Below are positions 38,687 through 48,380 of a stretch of DNA of 64,000 nt, piece by piece (position 1 is the first letter of the stretch; every line of letters starts with the position of its first letter). Source of the stretch: Strigamia acuminata (taxonomy: Eukaryota; Arthropoda; Chilopoda; Geophilomorpha; Linotaeniidae); NCBI GenBank assembly GCA_949358305.1, contig OX442314.1, forward strand, positions 36,863,211 through 36,927,210, written 5' to 3'. The notes below the pieces were generated by a model. It did no database searches and was not told the DNA's origin. It saw nothing but the letters and a program-made list of their open reading frames with translations. The translations under genes were made by a program, and so were the position numbers.

Positions 38687-38704
38687 TGGTGCCGAAACCC
38701 GGGA
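38687..38704 (+). promoter_or_regulatory. element B primer-binding site (tRNA-Phe type)
   Basis: TGGTGCCGAAACCCGGGA, two nt after the LTR, is an exact complement of the 3' end of eukaryotic tRNA-Phe as I recall it (TCCCGGGTTTCGGCACCA). Element C uses the same sequence. Confidence 0.75.
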
Positions 38705-38862
38705 ATATTCCGAGTTTTTCTAATTGCTGCCCATATAAACTGCTTTTGCGGTGGGTGCGGCAATTATCTTTGGAAAAACTAAGGTTTAAGTGGCGTTGTT
38801 ATTCGCTACTTTTTAAGCAGTAAGATCATTCATTTGAGTCACTGCTATAGCCCCTGTCTATC

Positions 38863-40890
38863 ATGGCGGAAGGAGGTCATCTTGGTGATGACTCTACAAG
38901 TGTGTGGCCCGACTGGTTGCGTCGGGCGGGTGAGCGGCTTTACGAACGTACGCCGCGCCCGTCTGACTCTCAGCCAAGGCCCAAGTCCGTGCATGGCGTT
39001 CCCTTGGCAGGGGATGGTCGGCCGCCATCCTACTCGCAAATACACGAGGGTGCTGCAATTGCAGAGATGGGGGCCTCCACAACAGATGGCTCCTATCGCC
39101 CCGACACCTCCTCGACTGTGCTTGAGTCTCGAGTGGATTTGTCAGCGTCAGCGGTATTGACTCCCCCGGTGCGAAGAAACCCCACCGCTCCTCCGGAATC
39201 TAGTCCGGAGGATAATGTTGCTAGGGAGGAAGTCCAACGTGAACCAGATTGGTTGCGTTATTTACAGCGAGCCGAGCTGGCGCTGAATGAACGCGTTGTT
39301 CGAACAATGGAACAATTTAGTCATAATATCGACTGCAGATTGGTACATTGGAGGAATGAGACTCTAGGCGGGATGAGGGATGTAGTTAGAGAGGAAATTG
39401 TGGCTTTAACCGTGCAGCCCGTGGAGGGGGTTATTCCACCTGTTCAGCAGAGACCTCATGACACTCTGCCTGGCGACGGGCCTCCTCCTGGGCAGGATCA
39501 GGGGCCTAGACCGGTCCGCTCACGTATCCTGACGCCGAGTGAATTTGACAGACAAGGTTTAGCAGGAGAAGGGGGAGCGTCGGAGAATATAAACCCTCCG
39601 CTACCCCCGCGAGAGAGGCCATCGAACGTGACAGCCCAAGCGGGCTCGCAAAGATACGCTCCGTCGGAGTATGCCAACAGTGAGGTGATGAGGGACATAA
39701 TTCGTTCCAAATCCTCGGCTGTCAGCCTTCCTTCGACGGCAAGTGTTGATCGGGCAGCTGCTGCGCGCGGAAATTCAGTCAATTCGCGTCTCCGGCAGCG
39801 GACTTATCCGCCAATACCGGCCCCACAGCCCCAGTATGATTTGTCGCATGTGAAATCGGAGAGTGTGCCGAAGTTTGATGAGACGGACCTATCTTATAAT
39901 GCTGTTGAGCGATTCCTGGCAAAACTGCGAGCACATTTTGTCATGTCACGCGTGTCGGAGGAGGCGTATATCGACTTGTTTATTCCTTTGGCCTTGGGTG
40001 GGAAACCACTAAATTGGTTCCTGCGCTTGCGTCATAAACCTAAAACATGGAGTGAATTCGTCGTGCGTTTCCGTAGGGTGTATTCCCTATCCGAGGCTGA
40101 CGCGGCGGTCTTCTTGCAAGATGCGTGTCAGGAAGTTGGAGAGGATACGGCAGAGTTTCTGTGTGAAATGAGTCGTTACCTTGAATTGACAGGTGTGCTA
40201 GGGGATCGGCAGCAGTGGAACTTGGCTCAGCATTGGCTGCAGCCGCAGATCACCGATACGATGGTCCGCTATAGCGTACATTCCATGTCGCGGGCGATAG
40301 ATCTGGGTCAGGCGGCGGATCGTGAGTTGAAGATGCGTGCCCTTCAACACCGTAGATTTGACGAAAAAGGGGTTCGAAAAGGCCCAGTTCCCGCTCCCGA
40401 ACTCAAACCTAGGAAAGCTAGGGTTGGGGAGACTAGGAAAGTGGAACCGGCTAAGACAGAGAAACCTCCACCACGCCTCCAATTTGATAAGAGAAAATTG
40501 GTCGCGTTGGCTGAGGTTTTGGGCTATCCGATGGCGGATGGTGACGCGCAGAGTGTCGTCGGGCAGTCCCTGAGGAGTGAACCTCCGGCGCCGACACGGG
40601 TAATCAGTGCCCCTACGAAGGCCCCGGAAGCAAAGGTTCCTCCGGGTGTCGCGGTGGCATTGTGTGGCCATTCCGCTCACTCTTTTGCCAATACAGCAAG
40701 CCCTCCCAATTTAGTGTTACCACCCGGAGCTGAGTGGGTGCGAAATCGCAAGGATCGTTGGTATATGCGTGATATTGAAAAACGCATTGCTCTATGTCCC
40801 CATTGCTTCAAGCCCTGGCAGTTTCCGGGAAACGACCTGGGTCCGTCGACCAAGCCGTCCGAGAAGGCGGCGGACCCGAAACGCAAGTAA
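38863..40890 (+). CDS. gag: element B gag
   Basis: 675 residues from an ATG in good context (TATCATGGCG). The N-terminal third is Pro/Arg/Ser-rich and low in structure. A retrotransposon gag capsid-like domain lies around residues 345-470 (FLAKLRAHFVMSRVSEE, LGGKPLNWFLRL, EFVVRFRRVYSLSEAD, MSRYLELTGVLG). No standard CCHC knuckle is seen. The C-terminus instead has scattered Cys/His (CGHSAHSF, then CPHCFKPW about 40 residues on), which might bind zinc. The gag tail carries the frameshift signal into pol. Function: particle assembly and RNA packaging. Confidence 0.88.
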   Translation: MAEGGHLGDDSTSVWPDWLRRAGERLYERTPRPSDSQPRPKSVHGVPLAGDGRPPSYSQIHEGAAIAEMGASTTDGSYRPDTSSTVLESRVDLSASAVLTPPVRRNPTAPPESSPEDNVAREEVQREPDWLRYLQRAELALNERVVRTMEQFSHNIDCRLVHWRNETLGGMRDVVREEIVALTVQPVEGVIPPVQQRPHDTLPGDGPPPGQDQGPRPVRSRILTPSEFDRQGLAGEGGASENINPPLPPRERPSNVTAQAGSQRYAPSEYANSEVMRDIIRSKSSAVSLPSTASVDRAAAARGNSVNSRLRQRTYPPIPAPQPQYDLSHVKSESVPKFDETDLSYNAVERFLAKLRAHFVMSRVSEEAYIDLFIPLALGGKPLNWFLRLRHKPKTWSEFVVRFRRVYSLSEADAAVFLQDACQEVGEDTAEFLCEMSRYLELTGVLGDRQQWNLAQHWLQPQITDTMVRYSVHSMSRAIDLGQAADRELKMRALQHRRFDEKGVRKGPVPAPELKPRKARVGETRKVEPAKTEKPPPRLQFDKRKLVALAEVLGYPMADGDAQSVVGQSLRSEPPAPTRVISAPTKAPEAKVPPGVAVALCGHSAHSFANTASPPNLVLPPGAEWVRNRKDRWYMRDIEKRIALCPHCFKPWQFPGNDLGPSTKPSEKAADPKRK

Positions 40891-43800
40891 ATCGGTCGTT
40901 GGCTGCTTCTACAAGTGGCCCAAGTGGTTGGATGGAATCGCCTAAGCCTGCAGAAGCTGGTGCTACTGTTTTGGCTGGTGCCCTTCCGAAAATGACAAAT
41001 TTTATTATGTTGTCGCCCCCCGAGTTCTTGGCTTCTAAAGAACCGAAGCTGATAATCGGGTTGCAGGACCGTTGTCGCCGCGATGCGCCCTTCGTTAAGA
41101 TAGCTTGGGTGAACATCGAGTTTATAGCCCTAATGGATAGCGGAGCACAGACATGTATAATGACTATGCCGCTGTTCAAAAAGCTTTCCAAGGAAATTGG
41201 AGTGGAGATGGTTCCAATGGACGAGACGATTCGGACCGCGTCAAATCAAATCGAACGCGTTGTTGGTTGTGTGCAGATTGCCGTCCGAGCTCCCTTGGCG
41301 GTAGTTTGCTTTACTTGTCTCATCATTGCGCAGGGGTCGCAAGAACTCCTCCTGGGATTGGACTTCTGTAAGGTCGTTGGTTTGTGTGTAGACCACGGCA
41401 ATAAGTATTGGTTCCTCCTGGGAGATGGGACGCGTCACCCCTTTTTAGATGAGGAGCAAGCCCGAGCGTCGGATCCAGTGATCCTTTTCCCTCTAACCAA
41501 GGAACAACCCTCGTTGCCAGAGGGAGTTGTCGTCCGAGGCCCGCCTCTGTACAACTTGCCGGGAATGAGGAATCCGCCGGTAAAATTACCGGAAAACCCA
41601 GCGGAACCCATTAGCTCGGTTAAGCAGGAGGTGAAGCCAGACGAGGGCACTCCTTCAGTTGAAAAAGAGGAGCCCGTGGTTACTAAGCCGCCGATTGGTG
41701 AAGCGAATTGCGTTTTCCTGAGCAAGCGTGAATTTGAAGAAGAGTTGTTTGAGCCCCCGTATACGGACAATCCCCACATTGTGAAGGTTGTTTTGGCCCG
41801 GAGGAATCCTGACTCTCAGCAGTGGACATTCATTTGGTCCCCCAGGAGGCGTGAAAAGGCGCGCAAGAGTATCGTGCGAATAACGCGTAAACCTGGAAAA
41901 CGGACCATGTGTTTGAGCCAAATGCGTCGGGCAGTTAAATTGCGCAAGGCGAGGGTGAAGATGGCTTCTCAAAGCCCTTCGGTGGCCCTTACGGCTTCTC
42001 CTGTGGTGGGGGGCGGCGTGGGCAACGTGGAGACTCCTCCTACTTTCCCTATAACAGAAGGTGTTGAGAGTACTCCTAGACAGCATGATATTAATTTTGT
42101 GCAATATATCCCGAATAGGGACCCGACCAAACTCACTTGGGTCTACGACCAGTTGTGTAACCAATTAGAGCCTAAACGCATAACTCATTTAATGGATGCG
42201 TTGAAACCAGTTGCTCACATTTTTCGTGAGGAATTGGGGCTCTGTAATAACACGCAATTCGAAGTGAACTTGAAGCCCGACTTCCGGCCCATACACGTGC
42301 CGGTACGTCCGGTGAATCCGGCAAAAAAGGACATTATCGACGCCTACATAGACCAGAAAATGTCACAAGGGGTAATAAGACGCTCCAAAAGTGACTGTGC
42401 TGTGGCGCCAGTTGTGGTCCCGAAGAAGGACGGGCGCTGGCGCTGCGCTATGGACTTTAGGCCGATAAATGCCCAAACTTTGCCCGATGTCTATCCGCTC
42501 CCAGATATCGACAACATCTTTGCATATCTTGGTGGAGCAAAATGGTTTTCTATAATCGACGGAAGGGAAGCGTTCCATCAAATAGGAGTCCGACCTGGAG
42601 ATGAACGATATCTCGCGTTTGTCACCCACAGGGGACTCTACGAATATACGCGTATGCCCTTCGGTCCTATCAACGGGCCGGCCACCCTGCAACGCGCCAT
42701 GAATCTTACACTGGCTGAACACCTCTACAAATTCGTCTTTGTCTATATTGACGATATTATAGTCTTTAGTAAGACTTTCGAGGAGCATGTTGTTCACCTG
42801 CAAAAGGTGCTCTCGCTCCTCGATAACGCCGGTTTTACCATGAACGCCGGGAAGACTGAATTGTGTAAGAGGAGCCTTGAGGTTCTTGGCCATATCGTTG
42901 AAGAGGGAATTATCCGACCCAACCCGAAGAAGACAGACGCTATCCAAAAATACCCGGTGCCTACTAACCTCAAGGAGCTGCAACGCTTCAAGGGGATGGT
43001 CGGGTATTATGCGTCGTTCTTTCCCGGCTATTCCAAAACTTGCGAGGTATTTCGTGTTCTGATGCGAAAGAATGCGCCTTGGGTGTGGAAGCCCGAGCAC
43101 CAGGCGGCCTTCGAGTATTTAAAAAACCAAATTTCGTTGTCTACACTTCATAGGAATTTCCCCGACTGGAAAAAACCCTATATTCTCCAAACAGACGCTA
43201 GTTATTCGGGGCTTGGTGCCGTCTTGATGCAAATCAACAATGACGGTGTACGCGTTCCCATTGCCTTCGCGTCGAGAGCCCTAAACAAGGCGGAGAAGAA
43301 TTATATGACAACTGAAATTGAATGCTTGGCCGCTGTGTGGGCCGTCAAGCGCTTCAGGGCGTATCTCAAGCTAATGGACTTTTACCTCGAAAGTGACCAT
43401 AAGTCCTTGATGTGGCTTTTCACCCAACGAGAGCCAAAGGGTCGATTGGCGCGCTGGATTCTTTCTTTGTCGGAATATCGTTTCACATTCCTACACTGCA
43501 GTGGAACAAAGAATCGGGTTGCCGACGCGTTAAGCCGCGCCCCGGTCGACCCGCCAATCGAGTTGGATGATGAGGATTGCCCAGCTTTAGACGACACATG
43601 TTATTGTGCGTTCTTTGACGATTACAGGGATTGGCCCGTGCCGAAAATGGAGGAGTTGGAAGATTTGACGCATTTCAAACCATCGAATGCTAAGATTGTT
43701 CGAGCTGTCACAATGCGTCGTCAAAAACGCATCCTGCTCGCCAGGTTGGCTGGGGCGGCTCCGGGGTCGGTGGATATTAGTCCGGTGGACAACAACCCTC

Positions 43801-45941
43801 CAAAGAGGAAGAGGGGACGTCCACGAAAGCACCCGATCGCCGGAGGACCAACACCAGTTGGGGCTACTCCGGTGAAAAGGAAGAGGGGTCGACCAAGGAA
43901 GCATCCGGTCGTCCAAAACCCGATGATTGATGGGCTCGTTTCCGATGATGAGGAGTCTGTGGCAATTCCTCTTCCTGCTGGGGATCCCCCCGCGAAGAGG
44001 AAAAGGGGCCGACCAAGGAAGCACCCAATTATTGGGGACCCGGTGGAGCAACTAATCTCTGAGGATGAAGAGTCTTCAGCGGTTTCCCTTCCCGGGGATG
44101 TCCCTGCGAAGAGGAAAAGGGGGCGACCGAAGAAGGTTGTGGAGAAGAGACCTGTTGGCAGGCCCAAAAAGGCTCCCATAATCTTCGACCGTGCCTCCGA
44201 CTCCGAAGGCAGTGAAATGTCCCTTTTAAGTGGGGAGCCGCCAGGCGACACGGATTCTGACGAGTTCCAGATTCCGGACTTGCCACTGGATTTGGGGCCT
44301 GCAACGCAGACGCGGCGACAATTGGCCTCTCCAACACCCTCCGTCGACCCGGAGTTGTCCCAACACTCCGACCACTCCTCCGATGGCAGTTTTTACTCAC
44401 TTCCTGCGGATCACCCGACAATTGAGATACTTCCAACGCAGAAAGCCATTAAAGAAGCCCAAAACGCCGATGAATGGTCAAAAGGACTAATTTTGTATCT
44501 CAGTTCGAAAAGTCTTCCGCCGGATGAAGAAGAGGCCGAAAAGGTCAAGAAACAAGCAATTGACATGGCTTTATACAGAGGCTTGCTTTGCAAGTTTCCA
44601 CCAACCAAAATTGGTCACCGGGCTCCTACGCGTCGGATATATCTTCCACAGCCGCTACGCTACAAGTATTTCCACTGTCTACATTTCCCGCCTACCTCCG
44701 GCCATTTAGGCATCGAAAAGACAATGATGCGTTTAAAAACACGCGTGTTTTGGCCGGGGATGAAAAAAGATGTGACGGAATGGATCAAGGTGTGCGAGTC
44801 CTGTCAAAGGGCCAAGGTGGAACGAAGACTTCCGTACGGCGAGATGGAGACTGCGAAGCCAAGGAGGTTATTTCGGACTATTTACGTCGATTATTTTGGA
44901 AAGAAGCTGAAATCGACTGGCGGCCACTGTTACGCGTTTGTCATGGTTGACGCTGCCAGTCGTTGGGTGGATGTACGTCTTACTGAAAGGGCTGACGTCT
45001 CCACCACAATTAAACAGCTTAAAAAGTTCACTTATCGATGGGCATATCCAAAAACCATCATTAGTGATAACGCCCCCACTTTCCGCTCCGCCAAATTTCA
45101 GGCGCAGTGTGCGGAAATGGGAATGGTCAATAAGTATCTGTCTGTGTACCATCCGCAGGGGAACTTGGCGGAAAGACTCAACCAATCGCTCAAAACATGC
45201 ATCCTTGCGTATATTGATGAACATACGCGTTGGGATCGACATATTGGTTCATTTATTCTCGCCATCAACTCTGCATACCAGACATCACTTAAATTTTCAC
45301 CATATATGATGGTTACGGGACAGGAAGCACGGTTTCCAGGCGACGTGGACTCGGATACGGACGACGGAGAACCACTACCACCAGACGAGGCTCAATTTCT
45401 CCATCGATATTTGCTACGCGTTCGAGAAGAAGCTAAGAAGAACTTGGAGGCCGCCAACTTACGCCACAAGAAGTGGTACGACCGGAAACGGCGGCCACAC
45501 GCGTTCAAACCTGGAGATTGGGTCACCGTCAAAAATCGGACTTTGTCGTCAACCGACAAACAGGTAAGTTCGGGTTTCCAACACCGAACCGAGGGCGTTT
45601 ACCTGCTGCATCGTCTTCTTGGACCGAATACCGTGCTTTTAATGGACGAGAATGGGAACATTTCACAGCCAATTCACGTGGCGGATCTTCGCCACTGGTA
45701 TCAGGCGCCAGAACCAGAACCGGAAGTTCTTGACGTCGCCAGTGACCTTGGAGATGAAGAATCTGGACTGGAAATGGATGGTTTATCACCAGAAGACCAA
45801 GACGACATCTCCGCCCGTGTTGCTGAATTTCAGACAGAAATTCGCTCCATTTGTATCAACTTCGCGAAGGAACGATCTTCACGCGTGAAGTGTGGTGCTT
45901 CTGGTCGAGGAGATTCTCCGTGTGGTGTTCCCAGGAGATAG
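40794..45941 (+). CDS. pol: element B pol: protease-RT-RNase H-AT-hooks-integrase
   Basis: A 1715-codon frame overlapping gag by 97 bp in the -1 register; probably translated as gag-pol after frameshifting. Domains in order: retropepsin LMDSGAQTCIM (about 113); RT with RCAMDFRPIN and the YIDD active site (about 651); RNase H LQTDASYSGLGAVL (about 800) and ADALSRAP; then an inserted region with five AT-hook motifs (1004-1126); integrase zinc finger (HLGIEKTM... CESCQRAK, about 1300-1345); DDE core IYVDYFG (about 1365), IISDNAPTF (about 1425), NLAERLNQS (about 1460); and a GPY/F-like segment NTVLLMDENGNI (about 1613). No stops or frame changes. The AT-hook insert is unusual in this family. Confidence 0.94.
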   Translation: MSPLLQALAVSGKRPGSVDQAVREGGGPETQVNRSLAASTSGPSGWMESPKPAEAGATVLAGALPKMTNFIMLSPPEFLASKEPKLIIGLQDRCRRDAPFVKIAWVNIEFIALMDSGAQTCIMTMPLFKKLSKEIGVEMVPMDETIRTASNQIERVVGCVQIAVRAPLAVVCFTCLIIAQGSQELLLGLDFCKVVGLCVDHGNKYWFLLGDGTRHPFLDEEQARASDPVILFPLTKEQPSLPEGVVVRGPPLYNLPGMRNPPVKLPENPAEPISSVKQEVKPDEGTPSVEKEEPVVTKPPIGEANCVFLSKREFEEELFEPPYTDNPHIVKVVLARRNPDSQQWTFIWSPRRREKARKSIVRITRKPGKRTMCLSQMRRAVKLRKARVKMASQSPSVALTASPVVGGGVGNVETPPTFPITEGVESTPRQHDINFVQYIPNRDPTKLTWVYDQLCNQLEPKRITHLMDALKPVAHIFREELGLCNNTQFEVNLKPDFRPIHVPVRPVNPAKKDIIDAYIDQKMSQGVIRRSKSDCAVAPVVVPKKDGRWRCAMDFRPINAQTLPDVYPLPDIDNIFAYLGGAKWFSIIDGREAFHQIGVRPGDERYLAFVTHRGLYEYTRMPFGPINGPATLQRAMNLTLAEHLYKFVFVYIDDIIVFSKTFEEHVVHLQKVLSLLDNAGFTMNAGKTELCKRSLEVLGHIVEEGIIRPNPKKTDAIQKYPVPTNLKELQRFKGMVGYYASFFPGYSKTCEVFRVLMRKNAPWVWKPEHQAAFEYLKNQISLSTLHRNFPDWKKPYILQTDASYSGLGAVLMQINNDGVRVPIAFASRALNKAEKNYMTTEIECLAAVWAVKRFRAYLKLMDFYLESDHKSLMWLFTQREPKGRLARWILSLSEYRFTFLHCSGTKNRVADALSRAPVDPPIELDDEDCPALDDTCYCAFFDDYRDWPVPKMEELEDLTHFKPSNAKIVRAVTMRRQKRILLARLAGAAPGSVDISPVDNNPPKRKRGRPRKHPIAGGPTPVGATPVKRKRGRPRKHPVVQNPMIDGLVSDDEESVAIPLPAGDPPAKRKRGRPRKHPIIGDPVEQLISEDEESSAVSLPGDVPAKRKRGRPKKVVEKRPVGRPKKAPIIFDRASDSEGSEMSLLSGEPPGDTDSDEFQIPDLPLDLGPATQTRRQLASPTPSVDPELSQHSDHSSDGSFYSLPADHPTIEILPTQKAIKEAQNADEWSKGLILYLSSKSLPPDEEEAEKVKKQAIDMALYRGLLCKFPPTKIGHRAPTRRIYLPQPLRYKYFHCLHFPPTSGHLGIEKTMMRLKTRVFWPGMKKDVTEWIKVCESCQRAKVERRLPYGEMETAKPRRLFRTIYVDYFGKKLKSTGGHCYAFVMVDAASRWVDVRLTERADVSTTIKQLKKFTYRWAYPKTIISDNAPTFRSAKFQAQCAEMGMVNKYLSVYHPQGNLAERLNQSLKTCILAYIDEHTRWDRHIGSFILAINSAYQTSLKFSPYMMVTGQEARFPGDVDSDTDDGEPLPPDEAQFLHRYLLRVREEAKKNLEAANLRHKKWYDRKRRPHAFKPGDWVTVKNRTLSSTDKQVSSGFQHRTEGVYLLHRLLGPNTVLLMDENGNISQPIHVADLRHWYQAPEPEPEVLDVASDLGDEESGLEMDGLSPEDQDDISARVAEFQTEIRSICINFAKERSSRVKCGASGRGDSPCGVPRR
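40827..40877 (+). promoter_or_regulatory. -1 frameshift signal, element B gag/pol
   Basis: G_GGA_AAC (40827-40833) lies in the gag register. After five nt (GACCT) comes GGGTCCG (40839-40845), which pairs perfectly with CGGACCC (40871-40877) over seven bp with a 25-nt loop. The pol frame is open across the site. The slip sequence and spacer fit known -1 frameshift signals; the loop could allow a pseudoknot. Confidence 0.8.
43803..44171 (+). other. AT-hook array within element B pol
   Basis: Four KRKRGRPRK/KRKRGRPKK hooks (pol residues 1004-1012, 1028-1036, 1068-1076, 1106-1114) plus a shorter VGRPKK (1121-1126), separated by acidic linkers with Asp-Glu-Ser runs such as SDDEES. GRP cores flanked by basic residues bind the AT-rich minor groove in HMGA-type proteins. 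Spacing of 24-40 residues would allow multivalent binding. Confidence 0.85.
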
Positions 45942-46577
45942 TGACTAAGTGTTCTGAAAGTGACTTGACCTGTGTGGACTTACTGAACGTGACTTTCTGT
46001 TTTTACGCATTTTTTGGTTTGGGTGGGTAAGTCCCCATTCAAACGCGTGTTCGTTTTATATTTTTATGTTTCGTTTTCCAAGTTGTGATAACTGAATGTG
46101 ATATTTTTTACCGATTGTGATATTTATTTCTTTCTGTTTATTTTCTAGTGTTTTCCGCGCCTTCTGTGACCACCTGCACGGCCGAAGGATGTTCATTCCT
46201 CCTCCGGCAATCACGTACCGGATGAAGATGACCCTTAAATTTTCTTCCTTTGGCTGTGCGGCTGGCCACGGTGGGCGTTGGTTTTCCCAACAATCGAGGA
46301 TTGTATGGTGATTTTTTGTTAGTTTTAGAGTTTATCTTAGTGCCAAATGCATTCTTGTTGGTGTTTAGTTTATTATTTAACGCGTCTGACGCGAATGTTT
46401 GATTTAATCATGCTCTTTTGTTATCGCATCATTCTTAAGTTAAGTCCGCTAAGGTTGCGGCAGGTCTAATTTATTTGATTGCATATTGATTTTGATTATG
46501 TTTTTTGATTCTGTTCCTGCTTTGTATCGTTTCATTGCCATTTTAACCGGGGCAATAAAACTCTGGTGGTTGGGGCG
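45942..46577 (+). other. element B 3' untranslated region
   Basis: 636 bp between the pol stop and the 3' LTR. No env-like frame; the longest frame is 64 codons and not recognised. The last bases before the LTR (GGTGGTTGGGGCG) are G-rich and could serve as the polypurine-tract equivalent. Confidence 0.7.
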
Positions 46578-47734
46578 TGTCACGGTCCGGTGTTCACGCG
46601 TACGAGTGGTACGCATTGTTTCCCCCGTGTTGTGTTTCTAATAAACCCTAATTGTGTTCCTACCTTGTGTTGTTTTCATTTTGTCTTATGTTTAGCCAAA
46701 TTCTCCTCATTTTCCCTCATTTCTTCCTTTCTTATCCTTTACTCACTCCTAACTCTCTTTTCTCTCTCACTTCTCTCTTATCTCTTCCTAGTTTTTCTAT
46801 TTCTGTTTATTATTTTGATGCGAACTCATTTGCATTTCTATTCTGGTCAGTACGCGTCGACGTTAGTCATACACTTAGTATGCACCGACTGTACTGATTG
46901 GCTCTTGACTCTTCCGTGATTGGTTGAGCTTGGATGAGTCCAAGTTTACCTTTCACCCTATTTTTCCCTTTTTTCCTCAGTTAAGCTCTGTATCCCGAAC
47001 GCGTAGGTGCTCCTCGGAGCCAGTGCTCATGGCAGAGTCTTAGCTCACTTACGAAGCTCACTCGTTGCTTTGTTTTCACCTAGTAGTTCTGAGATATGAC
47101 TCTAGGTTTTCACCTCATTATAATCAGTGTTAGCTCACACTTTTATCCACTTGAACCTGTCGTTTTTCCGCTCCTTTTCGTATCGTTTTAAGCGCCGTGA
47201 CGCGTCGCTATTTAGGCAGGATAAGTTTGTTTGGCTTTCAAACTGAAGTCTTTGTGTCTATTTATTTCATGCATTCGGCGCGTAGCTTAGTTTCGCCGCT
47301 CACAACGAGCTTTAGCTTAATTAAGCATTAGTTTGAGGTTTAGTTTAGATTTGAGTGACCGTGCAGGCCAGTTACGCACGCGTTAGCACGCATTTCACGC
47401 TTCACTTCGACAGCGAGGCGGACGCTTGTGAGTCGGACGTTACGTGTTTCGTTTAACTTCGTGTGATCTTGTGATCTGCACGATACGTTGCGGGACGCGC
47501 GTTGGGTCTTGACTCTGGTGACCGCTAAGCAAATTCTGTCCCCCCATTTTAGTAGCTCGGAATACCCGGCCAAAATAAATATTCGTGTAAAGATCGGGAT
47601 CTGGAGTGTGTGCTACCGACATAAGGCGTGCACTCACGGCTGGGCAGGTCTCGAGGACCAGGCTCCCAAGAATTTCTGTATCGCGGCGTCTTTCAAACGC
47701 GTCCCAAACCGCTCGGGAAACGCGATTCATTACA
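46578..47734 (+). repeat. element B 3' LTR
   Basis: 1157 bp, near-identical to the 5' LTR, followed by the GACT duplication. Confidence 0.95.
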
Positions 47735-47738
47735 GACT

Positions 47739-48380
47739 AATACGGATATTTTTTTATTAAAAGCTCCTCCCGGAGCAGGAAGAATTTAAAAGTACATGAA
47801 AATGCTATCATGTTTTGACTAGTGAATTAAATCACACACAGCTACTTATAAGTTATCATTACCGAGAAGAAAGAGAAAGAAAGGCAGGACGGCGAAAGAC
47901 CAATAACCAAAGTTTACAGTTAGGAATTAATTGAGAATTATAATTTTTTTTTGAGAGATTTAAATTTCGAGATTTGTCTGAAAATGTATATTAAACAGTT
48001 ATAAGATATGAATGCAGTCTTACTACTCATTTAAGTTTGATGTACGTATCTATGATTTGGCAAATGCTGCACTCATTAGATTCGAATGCAGTCTTACAGT
48101 ACGCAAAATAATAAAGGAATCTGTATGATTTGGCAGATGCTGCACTCATTAGATTCCCAAATGTAGTCATACAGTAGTCTAAGTTAAGGACACACAATTA
48201 AAAATGGCAATTGAAGGGAGAGGAAGAATAGAGAACGCCAATTGAATCTACACCAGAATTCGTACAGAAAAAAAAAATTGACAAAAAAATATGACGGAAA
48301 AAATAGGAAATAACCAATCAACAATTTCCTAAAGCAGTAAATAATTTCGCAAATACATTTTGCGTTTCATTTAATAGGAT
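47739..48380. repeat. continuation of the element B target repeat
   Basis: Resumes the repeat interrupted by element B and matches 62890-63520. Includes the inverted motif GCTCCTCCCGGAGC (47762-47775) and a roughly 70-bp tandem pair around GGCAAATGCTGCACTCATTA (48055-48180). No gene. Confidence 0.7.

Larger units (their letters stand above)
37528..47734 (+). mobile_element. Ty3/Gypsy LTR retrotransposon, element B
   Basis: A 10.2-kb element with 1157-bp LTRs, tRNA-Phe primer site, gag and pol, and GACT target duplications (37524-37527, 47735-47738). By eye the LTRs differ at two positions (38517/47567 and 38603/47653), so it inserted recently. Gag and pol have no breaks. RT-RNase H-integrase order marks Ty3/Gypsy. 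The related repeat at about 60467 has the same site unoccupied. This is the best candidate in the window for an active element. Confidence 0.95.

Noticed and set aside
43587-44251. Long minus-strand frames opposite the AT-hook region
   Set aside because: Mirror of the repetitive AT-hook codons in element B pol, with no independent support.
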